Below are positions 29,134-38,586 of a stretch of DNA of 64,000 bases, piece by piece. This DNA is from Methylotenera sp. G11 (GTDB taxonomy: Bacteria; Pseudomonadota; Gammaproteobacteria; Burkholderiales; Methylophilaceae), in contig NZ_JUHH01000001.1 in the NCBI RefSeq assembly GCF_000799735.1, positions 1,426,001 through 1,490,000 of the forward strand, written 5' to 3'. The position numbers were made by a program, and so were the translations under genes. Within the stretch, counting starts at the first letter, position 1. The number at the start of each line of letters is the position of its first letter. The notes under the pieces are model-generated. The model was given only the letters and a program-made list of their open reading frames with translations. It ran no database searches and was not told where the DNA came from.

Positions 29134-29973
29134 TCATGCATCCAAGATTCTTTCATTGTGGCTATACACCACATAGCGGTTCTGCCTGGCAAAGCCAACC
29201 AAGGCCAAACCGCATTGCTCTGCCACACGTACCGCCAAGCCTGTAGGCGCGGACACGGCCACCAGCATTGCCACACCGGCTGTCGCGGTTTTCTGCACCA
29301 TCTCAAAACTGGCACGACTGGTGGTAATGATAAAACCGTTAGCCCGCTGCCCCTGCTCCATGTGACTGCGATGCAATGCACCTATCAGTTTATCCAGGGC
29401 ATTATGCCTGCCGACATCTTCACGCACGATGGCAACCGTGCCATCAGCCAGCACAAAAGCGCTGGCGTGTGTTGCCCCCGTTTGCTGCTGCATCGCCTGC
29501 TGCGCTTGAATTGCCTTCAAGCCAAGCTGAATGCCGGCAGCCGTAAAAGTAACCGCTGCCTTTAACGGCTCCGGATAACGCATCGCCTGCCCCAGGCTTT
29601 CTGCACCGCATAAACCGCAGCCTGTTTTTCCAGCCAGCGTGCGCCGCCGGTCTTTAAGCTGCATGAAACGCTCGCTGGCAATGTCACAATGCAGCTCTAT
29701 GCCATTAGCCTGCACCTGCAACTCAACCCCGTACAGCTCACTTGCACTCTGCACGATGCCTTCCGATAAGGAAAAACCCAGTGCAAAATCTTCCAGATCC
29801 TGCGCCGTAGCCAGCATCACCGCATGTGAAACACCGTTATAAATCAAAGCTACCGGCGTTTCTTCCGCCAGGCAATCCTGCGCTTTCACTTGCCCGCCAT
29901 CCTGCCATTGCGTCACTTCATGCAGGCTCAATGGCGCATCCAGAATCAGCGGGCGCTCACATTCCTTAATCAA
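29134..29973 (-). CDS. fdhD: Formate dehydrogenase sulfurtransferase FdhD
   Basis: Transfers sulfur from a cysteine desulfurase to the molybdenum cofactor of formate dehydrogenase, which is needed for activity. The 279-aa protein contains the sulfur-carrying motif TGCGLCGAESL (about residues 116-126), LNLEEFALGFSLSEGI-like DFALGFSLSEGIV, and EDVGRHNALDKLIG. The start is a TTG (29973) with GAAGGG five bases upstream, 18 bp after fdsA. Confidence 0.95.
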   Translation of the reverse strand: MIKECERPLILDAPLSLHEVTQWQDGGQVKAQDCLAEETPVALIYNGVSHAVMLATAQDLEDFALGFSLSEGIVQSASELYGVELQVQANGIELHCDIASERFMQLKDRRRTLAGKTGCGLCGAESLGQAMRYPEPLKAAVTFTAAGIQLGLKAIQAQQAMQQQTGATHASAFVLADGTVAIVREDVGRHNALDKLIGALHRSHMEQGQRANGFIITTSRASFEMVQKTATAGVAMLVAVSAPTGLAVRVAEQCGLALVGFARQNRYVVYSHNERILDA

Positions 29974-29991
29974 CTTGACCCTTCATCCGGC

Positions 29992-32847
29992 TTAAACGGC
30001 TGCTGCCTTTTTACCGGCGAACGCGATCTGCGCTTCACTGAATGTCTTGTAGTGTTTCTGCCAGTCCGACAACTGGTTCACACGTGACACCTGTACCGCA
30101 GTCACTTTGTACTCAGGGCAGTTAGTCGCCCAGTCCGAGTTGTCTGTGGTGATCACATTCGCACCGGATTCAGGATGGTGGAACGTGGTGTAGACAACAC
30201 CAGCCTGTACACGCTCGGTAATCTTGGCGCGCAGCACGGTTTCGCCGGCGCGGCTCATAATGCCTACCCAATCTCCCTCTTTAATACCGCGGTCTTCGGC
30301 GTCATGCGGATGGATTTCCAGCATATCCTCAGGATGCCAGGCAGTATTCTTGGTTCGACGCGTTTGCGCGCCCACATTGTACTGCGACAGAATGCGGCCG
30401 GTGGTCAGGATCAGCGGGAACTTCGCATTCACCTTCTCGCTGGTTGGCACATACTGCGTAATAAAGAACTTACCCTTGCCGCGCACGAACTCATCAATAT
30501 GCATGATTGGCGTTCCGTTCGGGAACTCGTCATTACATGGCCACTGGATACTACCCAGCTCATCCAGTTTCTTGAAGCTTACGCCCTGGAAAGTCGGCGT
30601 CAGCGCTGCGATCTCATCCATGATTTCAGATGCATGCCTGTAATGCATAGGGTAACCCAGAGCCTCTGACAGCTTGGCGGTCACTTCCCAGTCCTCATAG
30701 CCGTTTTTAGGCTTCATGACGCGACGCACCGGTGAAATGCGGCGTTCTGCATTCGTAAACGTACCGCTCTTCTCGAGGAATGACGCTCCCGGGAAGAACA
30801 CATGCGCAAACATCGCTGTTTCATTCAGGAACAAATCCTGCACGATCACGCACTCCATGTTTTTCAGGGCATGGGTCACATGCTGCGTATTCGGGTCAGA
30901 CTGTACGATATCCTCGCCGACGCAATACAGTCCCTTAAAGCTGCCTTCACTGGCCTGATCCAGCATGTTCGGGATACGTAGACCCGGTTCGCTGCTCAGC
31001 GGCCGGTTCCAGGCGGCTTCAAACAAAGCCCGCGTGGCATCATCAGACACATGGCGGTAACCGGGGAACTCGTGCGGCATTGAACCCATGTCGCATGAAC
31101 CCTGCACGTTGTTCTGGCCGCGCAACGGGTTAACCCCTACGCCTTCACGGCCGATATTGGCAGTCGCCATTGCCAGGTTGGCAATCCCCATCACGGCAGT
31201 AGAGCCCTGGCTATGCTCGGTGACACCCAGGCCATAGTAAATCGCAGCGTTGCCGCCTGTTGCATATAGCCTTGCCGCAGCGCGGAGTTCTTCCGCATTA
31301 ATGCCAAGTTCGGCGGCCAAGGCTTCCGGTGAGTTTTCCGGTTTAGCCACAAAATCCCGCCACGCGACAAAAGAATCCCACTCGCAGCGCGCTTTAACAA
31401 AATCTTCCTGCACCAGGCCTTCAGTCACAATAACGTGCGCCAATGCCGAGATCAGAGCCACGTTGGTGCCCGGACGCAGTTTCAGGTGATAATCTGCACG
31501 GACATGCGGAGAATTTGCCACCAGGTCGATCTCGCGCGGGTCGGCGATGATTAATTTAGCACCCTCACGCAGGCGGCGTTTCATCTGTGAAGCAAACACC
31601 GGGTGGCCATCCGTTGGATTGGCGCCAATGATGAAAATGACATCGGACTGCATCACTGAATCAAAAGTCTGCGTACCGGCGGATTCACCCAGCGTCTGCT
31701 TCAATCCATACCCGGTCGGGCTATGGCAGACGCGCGCGCAGGTATCCACGTTATTCACACCGAACACGGCGCGAACCAGTTTTTGTGTCACATACACTTC
31801 TTCGTTAGTGCAGCGTGATGAGGTAATGCCGCCAATGGCATCTTTACCATACTGCTTCTCGATACGCATCAGCTCACCTGCTGCATAACTGATCGCCTCA
31901 TCCCAGCTGACCTGCTGCCATGGGTCGTTAATATGCTTACGTATCATCGGCGTCGTAATGCGGTCTTTATGCGTTGCATAACCCCATGCAAAACGGCCTT
32001 TCACACAAGAGTGGCCGTGGTTGGCACCACCGTGCTTGCTCGGTGTCATGCGTACGACTTCTTCGCCTTTCATTTCGGCATCGAAACTGCAGCCTACTCC
32101 GCAATAGGCACAAGTCGTGGTGACGCTATGCTCCGGCGTGCCCGCCTCGATCACGGTCTTTTCAATCAGCGTCGCGGTCGGACAAGCCTGCACGCAGGCG
32201 CCGCAGGATACACATTCGGAATCAAGGAAACTCTGGTTGCCGGCTGAAACTTTAGAATCAAAGCCGCGACCGGAAATCGTCAGCGCAAACGTACCCTGCG
32301 TTTCTTCACATGCCCGCACGCAGCGTGAGCAGACAATACATTTGCTCGGGTCAAATGTGAAATACGGGTTGCTTTCGTCTTTAGCGGATTCAAGATGGTT
32401 TTCACCATCGTAGCCATAACGCACTTCGCGCAGGCCGACCGCCCCTGCCATATCCTGCAGCTCGCAGTCACCGTTAGTGGCGCAGGTCAGGCAGTCCAGC
32501 GGATGGTCCGAGATGTAGAGTTCCATGGTGCCGCGGCGTATATCCGCGAGTTTTGGCGTTTGCGTATGCACTACCAGGCCTTCGGCTACCGGTGTCGTAC
32601 ATGATGCAGGGTAGCCGCGGCGACCTTCAATCTCCACCAGGCACAGGCGGCATGAACCAAAAGGCTCCAGGCTATCTGTTGCACATAGCTTAGGCACCAT
32701 CACGCCGGCCAGCGCCGCCGCATGCATCACTGATACGCCGTCAGGTACTGTTATCTGTCTATCATCGACGGTCAGTGTCACTTGCTTGGTTGACTGGCTT
32801 GTCGGTGTACCGTAATCCGTATTTGGATTGTATTTGATCTCGTCCAT
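29992..32847 (-). CDS. fdsA: NAD-dependent formate dehydrogenase alpha subunit FdsA
   Basis: Catalytic molybdo-bis-MGD subunit, 951 aa, cytoplasmic. Order of domains: [2Fe-2S] ferredoxin-like (about 25-100, KLCATDSLEPFGSCRLCLVE), His/Cys cluster region (CLTCATNGDCEL), two 4Fe-4S motifs (CIVCSRCVRACEE and CVSCGACVQACP), a further 4Fe-4S motif CAYCGVGCSFD, then the Mo-binding domains with active-site Cys in TCARVCHSPTG, so this is a Cys and not a selenocysteine enzyme, and a C-terminal dinucleotide-binding domain. It oxidises formate to CO2 and passes electrons to FdsB for NAD+ reduction, the last step of methanol oxidation to CO2. Confidence 0.97.
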   Translation of the reverse strand: MDEIKYNPNTDYGTPTSQSTKQVTLTVDDRQITVPDGVSVMHAAALAGVMVPKLCATDSLEPFGSCRLCLVEIEGRRGYPASCTTPVAEGLVVHTQTPKLADIRRGTMELYISDHPLDCLTCATNGDCELQDMAGAVGLREVRYGYDGENHLESAKDESNPYFTFDPSKCIVCSRCVRACEETQGTFALTISGRGFDSKVSAGNQSFLDSECVSCGACVQACPTATLIEKTVIEAGTPEHSVTTTCAYCGVGCSFDAEMKGEEVVRMTPSKHGGANHGHSCVKGRFAWGYATHKDRITTPMIRKHINDPWQQVSWDEAISYAAGELMRIEKQYGKDAIGGITSSRCTNEEVYVTQKLVRAVFGVNNVDTCARVCHSPTGYGLKQTLGESAGTQTFDSVMQSDVIFIIGANPTDGHPVFASQMKRRLREGAKLIIADPREIDLVANSPHVRADYHLKLRPGTNVALISALAHVIVTEGLVQEDFVKARCEWDSFVAWRDFVAKPENSPEALAAELGINAEELRAAARLYATGGNAAIYYGLGVTEHSQGSTAVMGIANLAMATANIGREGVGVNPLRGQNNVQGSCDMGSMPHEFPGYRHVSDDATRALFEAAWNRPLSSEPGLRIPNMLDQASEGSFKGLYCVGEDIVQSDPNTQHVTHALKNMECVIVQDLFLNETAMFAHVFFPGASFLEKSGTFTNAERRISPVRRVMKPKNGYEDWEVTAKLSEALGYPMHYRHASEIMDEIAALTPTFQGVSFKKLDELGSIQWPCNDEFPNGTPIMHIDEFVRGKGKFFITQYVPTSEKVNAKFPLILTTGRILSQYNVGAQTRRTKNTAWHPEDMLEIHPHDAEDRGIKEGDWVGIMSRAGETVLRAKITERVQAGVVYTTFHHPESGANVITTDNSDWATNCPEYKVTAVQVSRVNQLSDWQKHYKTFSEAQIAFAGKKAAAV

Positions 32848-32871
32848 AATTTATCCCTACCTGCAAATAGG

Positions 32872-34419
32872 CTACTTGGCCTCTGATGAAAGACCAAAGT
32901 CTTCTGGAAAATGATTAAGCGCACTGAGTACCGGATACGGGGTCATACCGCCGAGAGCACACAGTGAGCCATTGAGCATGGTGTCGCTTAAATCGCGCAC
33001 CAGCTGGATATTCTTGGCATGGTCTTTACCCGAGGTGATTTTATCGATCACCTCCACGCCGCGCGTAGAGCCTATACGGCATGGCGTGCATTTACCACAG
33101 GATTCAACTGCACAGAATTCAAATGCGTAACGCGCCATTTTCGCCATGTCCACGCTGTCATCAAACGCAACGATACCGCCATGACCCAACACGGCCCATA
33201 ACTTGGCGAATTCTTCGTAATCCAGCGGCGTATCGAACTGGCTCTCCGGCAGATAAGCACCGAGCGGCCCGCCGACCTGAACGGCACGAATCGGCTTGCC
33301 GCTTGCCGAGCCGCCGCCATAGTCATACAGCAGCTCACGCAACGTGGCTCCGAATGCCAGTTCGACCAGGCCATTATGTTTCAGATTGCCTGCAAGCTGA
33401 ATCGGCAGCGTGCCGCGCGACCGGCCCATGCCATAATCCGCGTAGAACTGTGCGCCTTTATCCAGGATGATAGGCACCGTTGCCAGTGAAATGACATTAT
33501 TCACAACGGTTGGCTTGCCGAACAAGCCTTCAATCGCCGGCAGCGGCGGTTTGAAACGCACCAGTCCGCGCTTGCCTTCCAGGCTTTCAAGCAGTGAGGT
33601 TTCTTCGCCGCAGACATAGGCACCCGCCGCGCGACGGGCTTCCAGCCTGAACGTCTTGCCGCTGCCAAGAATATCGTCGCCCAGGTAGCCTGCCTGGTTC
33701 GCGGCGTCAATGGCTTCATTCAGCACTGCCAGGGCATGCGGATATTCGGAACGGATATAGATGTAACCCTGCGTTGCGCCAACGGCTACGCCGGCAATCG
33801 TCATGCCCTCAATCAGCACGAAAGGGTCACCTTCCATGATCATGCGGTCAGAGTACGTGCCGGAGTCGCCCTCATCCGCATTACATACGATATATTTCTG
33901 ATCAGACTCGCAGCCTAAAACCGTATTCCATTTGATTCCCGTCGGGAATGCTGCGCCGCCGCGGCCGCGCAAACCGGAATCAGTCACAGTTTTAACAATC
34001 TCTGCGCCGGATAATTTAAGCGCTTTTTTCAGCCCTTTGTAGCCGTCATGTGCAATATAGTCTGCGATAGAAACCGGGTCGGTGATGCCGACACGGGCGA
34101 AAGTCAAGCGCTGCTGTTTTTTAAGCCATTCGATTTCTTCAGTCAGCCCCAGGCTCAGGGCATGTGCTTTACCATGTATGAAATCCGCATCAAACAATGA
34201 AGCCACATCTTTTACCTTAACCGGGCCATAAGCGACACGGCCTTGTCCGGTAGCCACCTCCACCATGGTTTCCAGCCAGTACAGGCCGCGTGAACCATTA
34301 CGGATGATCTCGACATCGAGTCCACGGTGTTTTGCTTCCGCTGCAATCGCCAGCGCTACTTTTTCAGCACCTACGGCGAGCGCGCTGGAATCACGGGGAA
34401 TATAAATTTTAGTAACCAT
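32872..34419 (-). CDS. fdsB: NAD-dependent formate dehydrogenase beta subunit FdsB
   Basis: NuoF-like diaphorase subunit carrying FMN, the NAD site and a 4Fe-4S cluster. The 515-aa protein has an N-terminal thioredoxin-like [2Fe-2S]-type domain (about 1-110), then NuoF: GLRGRGGAAFPTGIKW (NAD/FMN), YIVCNADEGDSGTYSDR, YICGEET-like YVCGEETSLLESLEG, and the cluster motif ESCGKCTPCRIGSTRG near residue 430. Its ATG overlaps the fdsG stop by one base. Confidence 0.96.
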   Translation of the reverse strand: MVTKIYIPRDSSALAVGAEKVALAIAAEAKHRGLDVEIIRNGSRGLYWLETMVEVATGQGRVAYGPVKVKDVASLFDADFIHGKAHALSLGLTEEIEWLKKQQRLTFARVGITDPVSIADYIAHDGYKGLKKALKLSGAEIVKTVTDSGLRGRGGAAFPTGIKWNTVLGCESDQKYIVCNADEGDSGTYSDRMIMEGDPFVLIEGMTIAGVAVGATQGYIYIRSEYPHALAVLNEAIDAANQAGYLGDDILGSGKTFRLEARRAAGAYVCGEETSLLESLEGKRGLVRFKPPLPAIEGLFGKPTVVNNVISLATVPIILDKGAQFYADYGMGRSRGTLPIQLAGNLKHNGLVELAFGATLRELLYDYGGGSASGKPIRAVQVGGPLGAYLPESQFDTPLDYEEFAKLWAVLGHGGIVAFDDSVDMAKMARYAFEFCAVESCGKCTPCRIGSTRGVEVIDKITSGKDHAKNIQLVRDLSDTMLNGSLCALGGMTPYPVLSALNHFPEDFGLSSEAK

Positions 34420-34916
34420 TATGCTTTAACCTCCGAAACCTTAGCCTCTGCAATCAGAGCGTCTAATTCCGACGGAGATACGCGCCCATAAATTTCATCA
34501 TCAACCATCACGGAAGGTGACAGCGCACAGTTGCCCAGACAATAAACCGGCTCCAGCGTAATCGCGCCATCTGCCGTAGTCTGGTGGTAATCCACATTCA
34601 GGCATGCCTTGGCATGCGCCTCCAGCGCCTCGGACCCCATGGCCTGGCAGGATTCGGCACGGCATATCTGCATGACATGACGCCCCGGCTGATGTGTGCG
34701 AAAATGGTGGTAAAAAGTGACGACGCCGTGAACTTCTGCAATGGAGAGACTCAAAGCTTTAGAGATGGATGCATAGCAAGATTGCGGCACGTATCCGACA
34801 GTATCCTGAATAGCATGCAAGAGTGGCAATAAAGCACCAGGCTGCTGCTGATGCTTAACAATCAGCGCATCAATGACTGCTGCACTAACTTCCTGTGTTG
34901 TTTGTAAATCAGACAA
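34419..34916 (-). CDS. fdsG: NAD-dependent formate dehydrogenase gamma subunit FdsG
   Basis: NuoE-like [2Fe-2S] subunit, 165 aa. Cluster ligands are visible in [12 protein letters not shown] (two Cys) and [17 protein letters not shown] (two Cys). The N-terminal helical part has [16 protein letters not shown]. The start is a TTG at 34916 with GGAG eight bases upstream. It is the first gene of the fds operon and faces moaA across 84 bp. Confidence 0.95.
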   Translation of the reverse strand: MSDLQTTQEVSAAVIDALIVKHQQQPGALLPLLHAIQDTVGYVPQSCYASISKALSLSIAEVHGVVTFYHHFRTHQPGRHVMQICRAESCQAMGSEALEAHAKACLNVDYHQTTADGAITLEPVYCLGNCALSPSVMVDDEIYGRVSPSELDALIAEAKVSEVKA

Positions 34917-35000
34917 GCTATTCTCTCCGGATTAACTAACATGAAATAAAGTTTATGTAAGTATAATACAGATATTTACTGCTAACTATACCGACCTGTA
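34917..35000. promoter_or_regulatory. Shared promoter region between fdsG and moaA
   Basis: A very A/T-rich 84-bp spacer between the divergent formate dehydrogenase and molybdenum-cofactor genes. A plus-strand TATAAT is at 34962-34967 for moaA; overlapping TATACT and TATTAT boxes on the minus strand could serve fdsG. No -35 box is clear on either strand, which suggests activator dependence. Confidence 0.45.
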
Positions 35001-36038
35001 ATGATTAAAAAAGTGCCCATGCCCGCACAAAAAATTCCGGGCGACCTACCCGGCGAACTCATCGACCAGTTTGGCCGTAAAGTCGATTATATCCGCCTGT
35101 CTATTACAGACCGCTGTGACTTCCGCTGCGTGTACTGCATGGCGGAAGACATGACTTTCCTGCCGCGCGATGAAGTACTGAGCCTGGAAGAATGTGCACG
35201 GCTGGTGAAAATATTTGTCAGCCTGGGCGTCACTAAAGTGCGTATCACCGGCGGCGAACCCCTGGTACGCAAAAACGCATTATGGCTATTCAATGAAATC
35301 GGGCATCTGGAAAACCTGAACGAACTGGTGCTTACCACCAATGGCAGCCAGCTCGAAAAACAGGCGCAGGACTTAAAGAATGCCGGCGTCAAACGCATCA
35401 ATATCAGTGTAGACAGCCTGGATAGCCAACGCTTCAAATCCATCACCCGCACCGGCGATCTGGATAAGGTACTCAAAGGCATACAGGCAGCAAAACGGGT
35501 CGGCTTTGAAAACATCAAGCTTAACAGCGTGCTGATGCGCGGCATCAATGATGATGAAGCCCTGCCATTGCTTGAATTTGCCATCAAACACGCGATTGAT
35601 ATTTCCTTCATTGAGGAAATGCCGCTGGGCGAAGTCAACCACACCCGCGAATCCACTTTCGTCAGCAACGCGGACACGCTGAAATTGCTGCAAAGTAAAT
35701 ACACACTTACGCCCAGCACCCATAACAGCGGCGGCCCTGCCCGCTACTGGCAGGTAGCGGGTACGCAAACAAGAATCGGTTTCATTTCACCGCATAGCCA
35801 CAACTTCTGCGAAAGCTGCAACCGTGTGCGCATCACCTGCAAGGGCGAACTATTTCTGTGCCTGGGCCAGGAAGATAAAGTAGACCTGATGCCGCTTCTG
35901 CGCCAGCACCCGGATGATGATATGCCCGTGATCCGGGCCATTCTGAACAGCATGTCCATCAAACCCAAAGGGCACGACTTCGACCTGCGCCGTGCAGAGC
36001 CTGCCGTGATCAGATTCATGTCGCACACGGGCGGCTAG
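35001..36038 (+). CDS. moaA: GTP 3',8-cyclase MoaA
   Basis: Radical-SAM enzyme for the first step of molybdopterin synthesis. The 345-aa protein shows the radical-SAM motif CDFRCVYC (CX3CX2C), GGEPLVRK, and the second-cluster cysteines in FCESCNRVRITCKGELFLC. It ends in the conserved Gly-Gly tail. An ATG at 35019 is an alternative start. Needed to supply cofactor for the formate dehydrogenase encoded opposite. Confidence 0.97.
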   Translation: MIKKVPMPAQKIPGDLPGELIDQFGRKVDYIRLSITDRCDFRCVYCMAEDMTFLPRDEVLSLEECARLVKIFVSLGVTKVRITGGEPLVRKNALWLFNEIGHLENLNELVLTTNGSQLEKQAQDLKNAGVKRINISVDSLDSQRFKSITRTGDLDKVLKGIQAAKRVGFENIKLNSVLMRGINDDEALPLLEFAIKHAIDISFIEEMPLGEVNHTRESTFVSNADTLKLLQSKYTLTPSTHNSGGPARYWQVAGTQTRIGFISPHSHNFCESCNRVRITCKGELFLCLGQEDKVDLMPLLRQHPDDDMPVIRAILNSMSIKPKGHDFDLRRAEPAVIRFMSHTGG

Positions 36039-36040
36039 CC

Positions 36041-36649
36041 GTGCCGGTTTCGGCCATCATCCTTGCCGGGGGCAAGGCTACCCGCATGGGCGGGCTGGAT
36101 AAAGGCCTGGTGCTGTTCCAGAAAAAGCCGCTGATTGCGCATGTCATCAACCGTTTAATACCGCAAGTTGACGAAATCACGATCAATGCCAATCGTGAAA
36201 TGGAAGCCTATCAGTCACTGGGTTACCGCGTACTGCAAGATGAGATCGCAGACTTTGCCGGCCCCCTCGCCGGCATGCAGCTTGGGCTCAAGCATGCAGG
36301 CAGCGAATACCTGCTGACAGTGCCTTGCGATTCACCCCTGCTACCCCTGGACCTGTCCGCCCGTTTGCAGGCAGCACTGATTCAGCACCATGCAGATATT
36401 GCCATCGCAAGCAGCAATGGCCACACACACCCGGTTTTCTGCCTGTGCAAAAAATCCGTGCTGCCGGCATTGAATGACTATCTTAGCCACGGCGGCAGAA
36501 AAGTGGGAGAATGGCAGCAGCGCTTGAATCATACCTATGTTGATTTCAGTGACTGCAGCGAGGCTTTTACCAACCTTAACACACAGCAAGACCTCATGGC
36601 GCTTGAAGCAACGCTTCAGAACCAGGCGGCCGGCAAACTGCATATATGA
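36041..36649 (+). CDS. mobA: Molybdenum cofactor guanylyltransferase MobA
   Basis: Attaches GMP to molybdopterin to form MGD, the cofactor type used by FdsA. The 202-aa protein has the nucleotidyltransferase signature ILAGGKATRMGGLDKGL, then FAGPLAGMQLGL and TVPCDSPLLP with a metal-binding Asp. The start is GTG, 2 bp after moaA; its stop overlaps mobB by 4 bp. Confidence 0.95.
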   Translation: MPVSAIILAGGKATRMGGLDKGLVLFQKKPLIAHVINRLIPQVDEITINANREMEAYQSLGYRVLQDEIADFAGPLAGMQLGLKHAGSEYLLTVPCDSPLLPLDLSARLQAALIQHHADIAIASSNGHTHPVFCLCKKSVLPALNDYLSHGGRKVGEWQQRLNHTYVDFSDCSEAFTNLNTQQDLMALEATLQNQAAGKLHI

Positions 36650-37182
36650 ACCCAGACAGAATACTCCCGGTGATCGGCATCTGCGCAGCCGGCAGCAACA
36701 CCGGCAAAACCACGCTCATCAAAAAACTGATTATCGAATTGCGTCAGCGCAATATCCGCACTTCCGTCATCAAGCATGCGCATCACCATTTTGATATTGA
36801 TCACCCCGGCAAGGACAGTTACGAAATCCGCGAAGCCGGTGCGGTACAAACCCTGGTTGCCTCAAACAAGCGCTGGGCGCTGATCACCGAAATGCAGCGC
36901 ACGCCGAACCCGCCGGATGAAGCAGACCTGGAATCACTGATTGCATTGATCAACCCGGAATATGCAGACATGATTCTGGTAGAAGGCTTTAAAAACGCCA
37001 GCATCCCCAAAATTGAAGTACATCGCCCGGCTTTGGGAATGCCGCTGGCATGTGAAAATGACCGTGATTTCATCGCCGTTGCCAGTGACGACCCGCTTGC
37101 AACAGAAACCCTGCTGCCGCTGCTGGACCTGAACAATGTTCAACAGATTGCGGATTTTATTCTGGAAGTAATAAAAAAATGA
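36646..37182 (+). CDS. mobB: Molybdopterin-guanine dinucleotide biosynthesis protein MobB
   Basis: GTP-binding protein that assists MobA. The 178-aa product has a P-loop AAGSNTGKTTLIKKL (about residues 11-25), the conserved VIKHAHHHFDID, and DMILVEGFKNASIPKIEV. It overlaps mobA and moeA by 4 bp at each end, so all three are one unit. Confidence 0.94.
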   Translation: MNPDRILPVIGICAAGSNTGKTTLIKKLIIELRQRNIRTSVIKHAHHHFDIDHPGKDSYEIREAGAVQTLVASNKRWALITEMQRTPNPPDEADLESLIALINPEYADMILVEGFKNASIPKIEVHRPALGMPLACENDRDFIAVASDDPLATETLLPLLDLNNVQQIADFILEVIKK

Positions 37183-38465
37183 CGACACCTGACCTATCAC
37201 AACCGAGCCTCTCGCAACTGATTGCAAACCCAAGCTGCATGGATGATTACGACCCGAACTCAATGCCGGTGGAAAAAGCCCGGCAATTCATCAGGCAGCA
37301 TCTTGAGCCTGTTGCCGAAACAGAAACTGTAACCTTGCATGAGAGTTTAGGACGGATTCTGGCGCAGGATATTCTATCCCCGGCAAACGTGCCCAACTAC
37401 GACAACTCGGCGATGGATGGCTACGCGTTCAATGCCGCGGATTTAAATGCCGCATCGCTGAAAATCATCGGCACCGCTTTTGCAGGAAAAGCATTCAACG
37501 CTGCAATAACCCATGGCGAATGCATACGTATCATGACCGGGGCTGCCATGCCGCAAGGGGCGGATACCGTTGCGGTACAGGAAAAAGTATTGCGTGATGG
37601 CGACCGCATTCAGTTTACTGAAGCCCCCAAGCCTGGAGCAAACGTGCGTTATGCAGGCGAAGACCTGCGGCAAGGCCAGAGCGTCTTGCCGGCAGGGCAC
37701 CTGATGCAGCCGGCTGACCTGGGTTTGCTTGCCTCACTTGGCATCGCCGGGGTGAAGGTATACCGTAAATTGAAAGTAGCGTTTTTCTCCACCGGTGACG
37801 AACTGGTTGCCATCGGCAAGCCCCTGGCAACCGGGCAGGTATATGACAGCAACCGCTACACCCTGTATGGCATGCTCAACAGGTTAGGCGTGGAAATCAT
37901 TGACCTGGGAGCTATTGCCGATGATCCGCTGCAGCTCGAAAACACTTTGCTGCATGCCGCAGAACAGGCAGACGTAGTCATTACCAGCGGCGGCGTTTCA
38001 GTCGGGGAAGCCGATTACATGAAAGACCTGTTATCCAAACATGGACAAGTCATGTTCTGGAAGATTGCCATGAAGCCGGGCAGACCGCTGGCGTATGGCA
38101 AAATAGGCAACGCGCACTACTTCGGCCTGCCGGGCAATCCGGTAGCGGTCATGGTGACCTTTTACCAGTTTGTACGTGATGCATTGCTGTGCCTGATGGG
38201 CCAGCCTGCATCCGTTCCACTGCCTATGTTCGAGGTGGAGTGTACCGCCCCGATCAGAAAGCTGGCTGGCCGCACCGAGTTCCAGCGCGGGATACTGTAT
38301 ACGGATACTGCCGGCCTGTGGAAAGTCAAACCTACCGGCGCGCAGGGCTCGGCCATACTAAGCTCAATGTCACTGGCAAATTGCTTTATCGTGCTTGATG
38401 ACAGCGTGGGCAATCTTGACGCCGGCGCTATGGTGCAAGTGCAGGTATTGCAAGGCATCATCTGA
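37179..38465 (+). CDS. moeA: Molybdopterin molybdenumtransferase MoeA
   Basis: Inserts molybdate into adenylated molybdopterin. The 428-aa protein has the family features: NVPNYDNSAMDGYAF near residue 70, RIMTGAAMPQGADTVAVQE, the MoCF fold FSTGDELV...YDSNRYTL, TSGGVSVGEADY, and GLPGNPVAVMVTF. It overlaps mobB by ATGA and ends the moaA-mobA-mobB-moeA set. Confidence 0.96.
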   Translation: MTTPDLSQPSLSQLIANPSCMDDYDPNSMPVEKARQFIRQHLEPVAETETVTLHESLGRILAQDILSPANVPNYDNSAMDGYAFNAADLNAASLKIIGTAFAGKAFNAAITHGECIRIMTGAAMPQGADTVAVQEKVLRDGDRIQFTEAPKPGANVRYAGEDLRQGQSVLPAGHLMQPADLGLLASLGIAGVKVYRKLKVAFFSTGDELVAIGKPLATGQVYDSNRYTLYGMLNRLGVEIIDLGAIADDPLQLENTLLHAAEQADVVITSGGVSVGEADYMKDLLSKHGQVMFWKIAMKPGRPLAYGKIGNAHYFGLPGNPVAVMVTFYQFVRDALLCLMGQPASVPLPMFEVECTAPIRKLAGRTEFQRGILYTDTAGLWKVKPTGAQGSAILSSMSLANCFIVLDDSVGNLDAGAMVQVQVLQGII

Positions 38466-38586
38466 CAAAGCGCCGGAATCTGGCGTGAAAATTTAGCGAA
38501 CATAAATCCAGTGAGCATGTTGTATAATTTTGCGTTACTTTTAATTTAACGCTCTATACATATAAAAATACAGGCCCGCCGTTCTT

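Noticed and set aside
29992-32847. Selenocysteine formate dehydrogenase
   Set aside because: The active-site position is an ordinary Cys in TCARVCHSP and there is no in-frame TGA.
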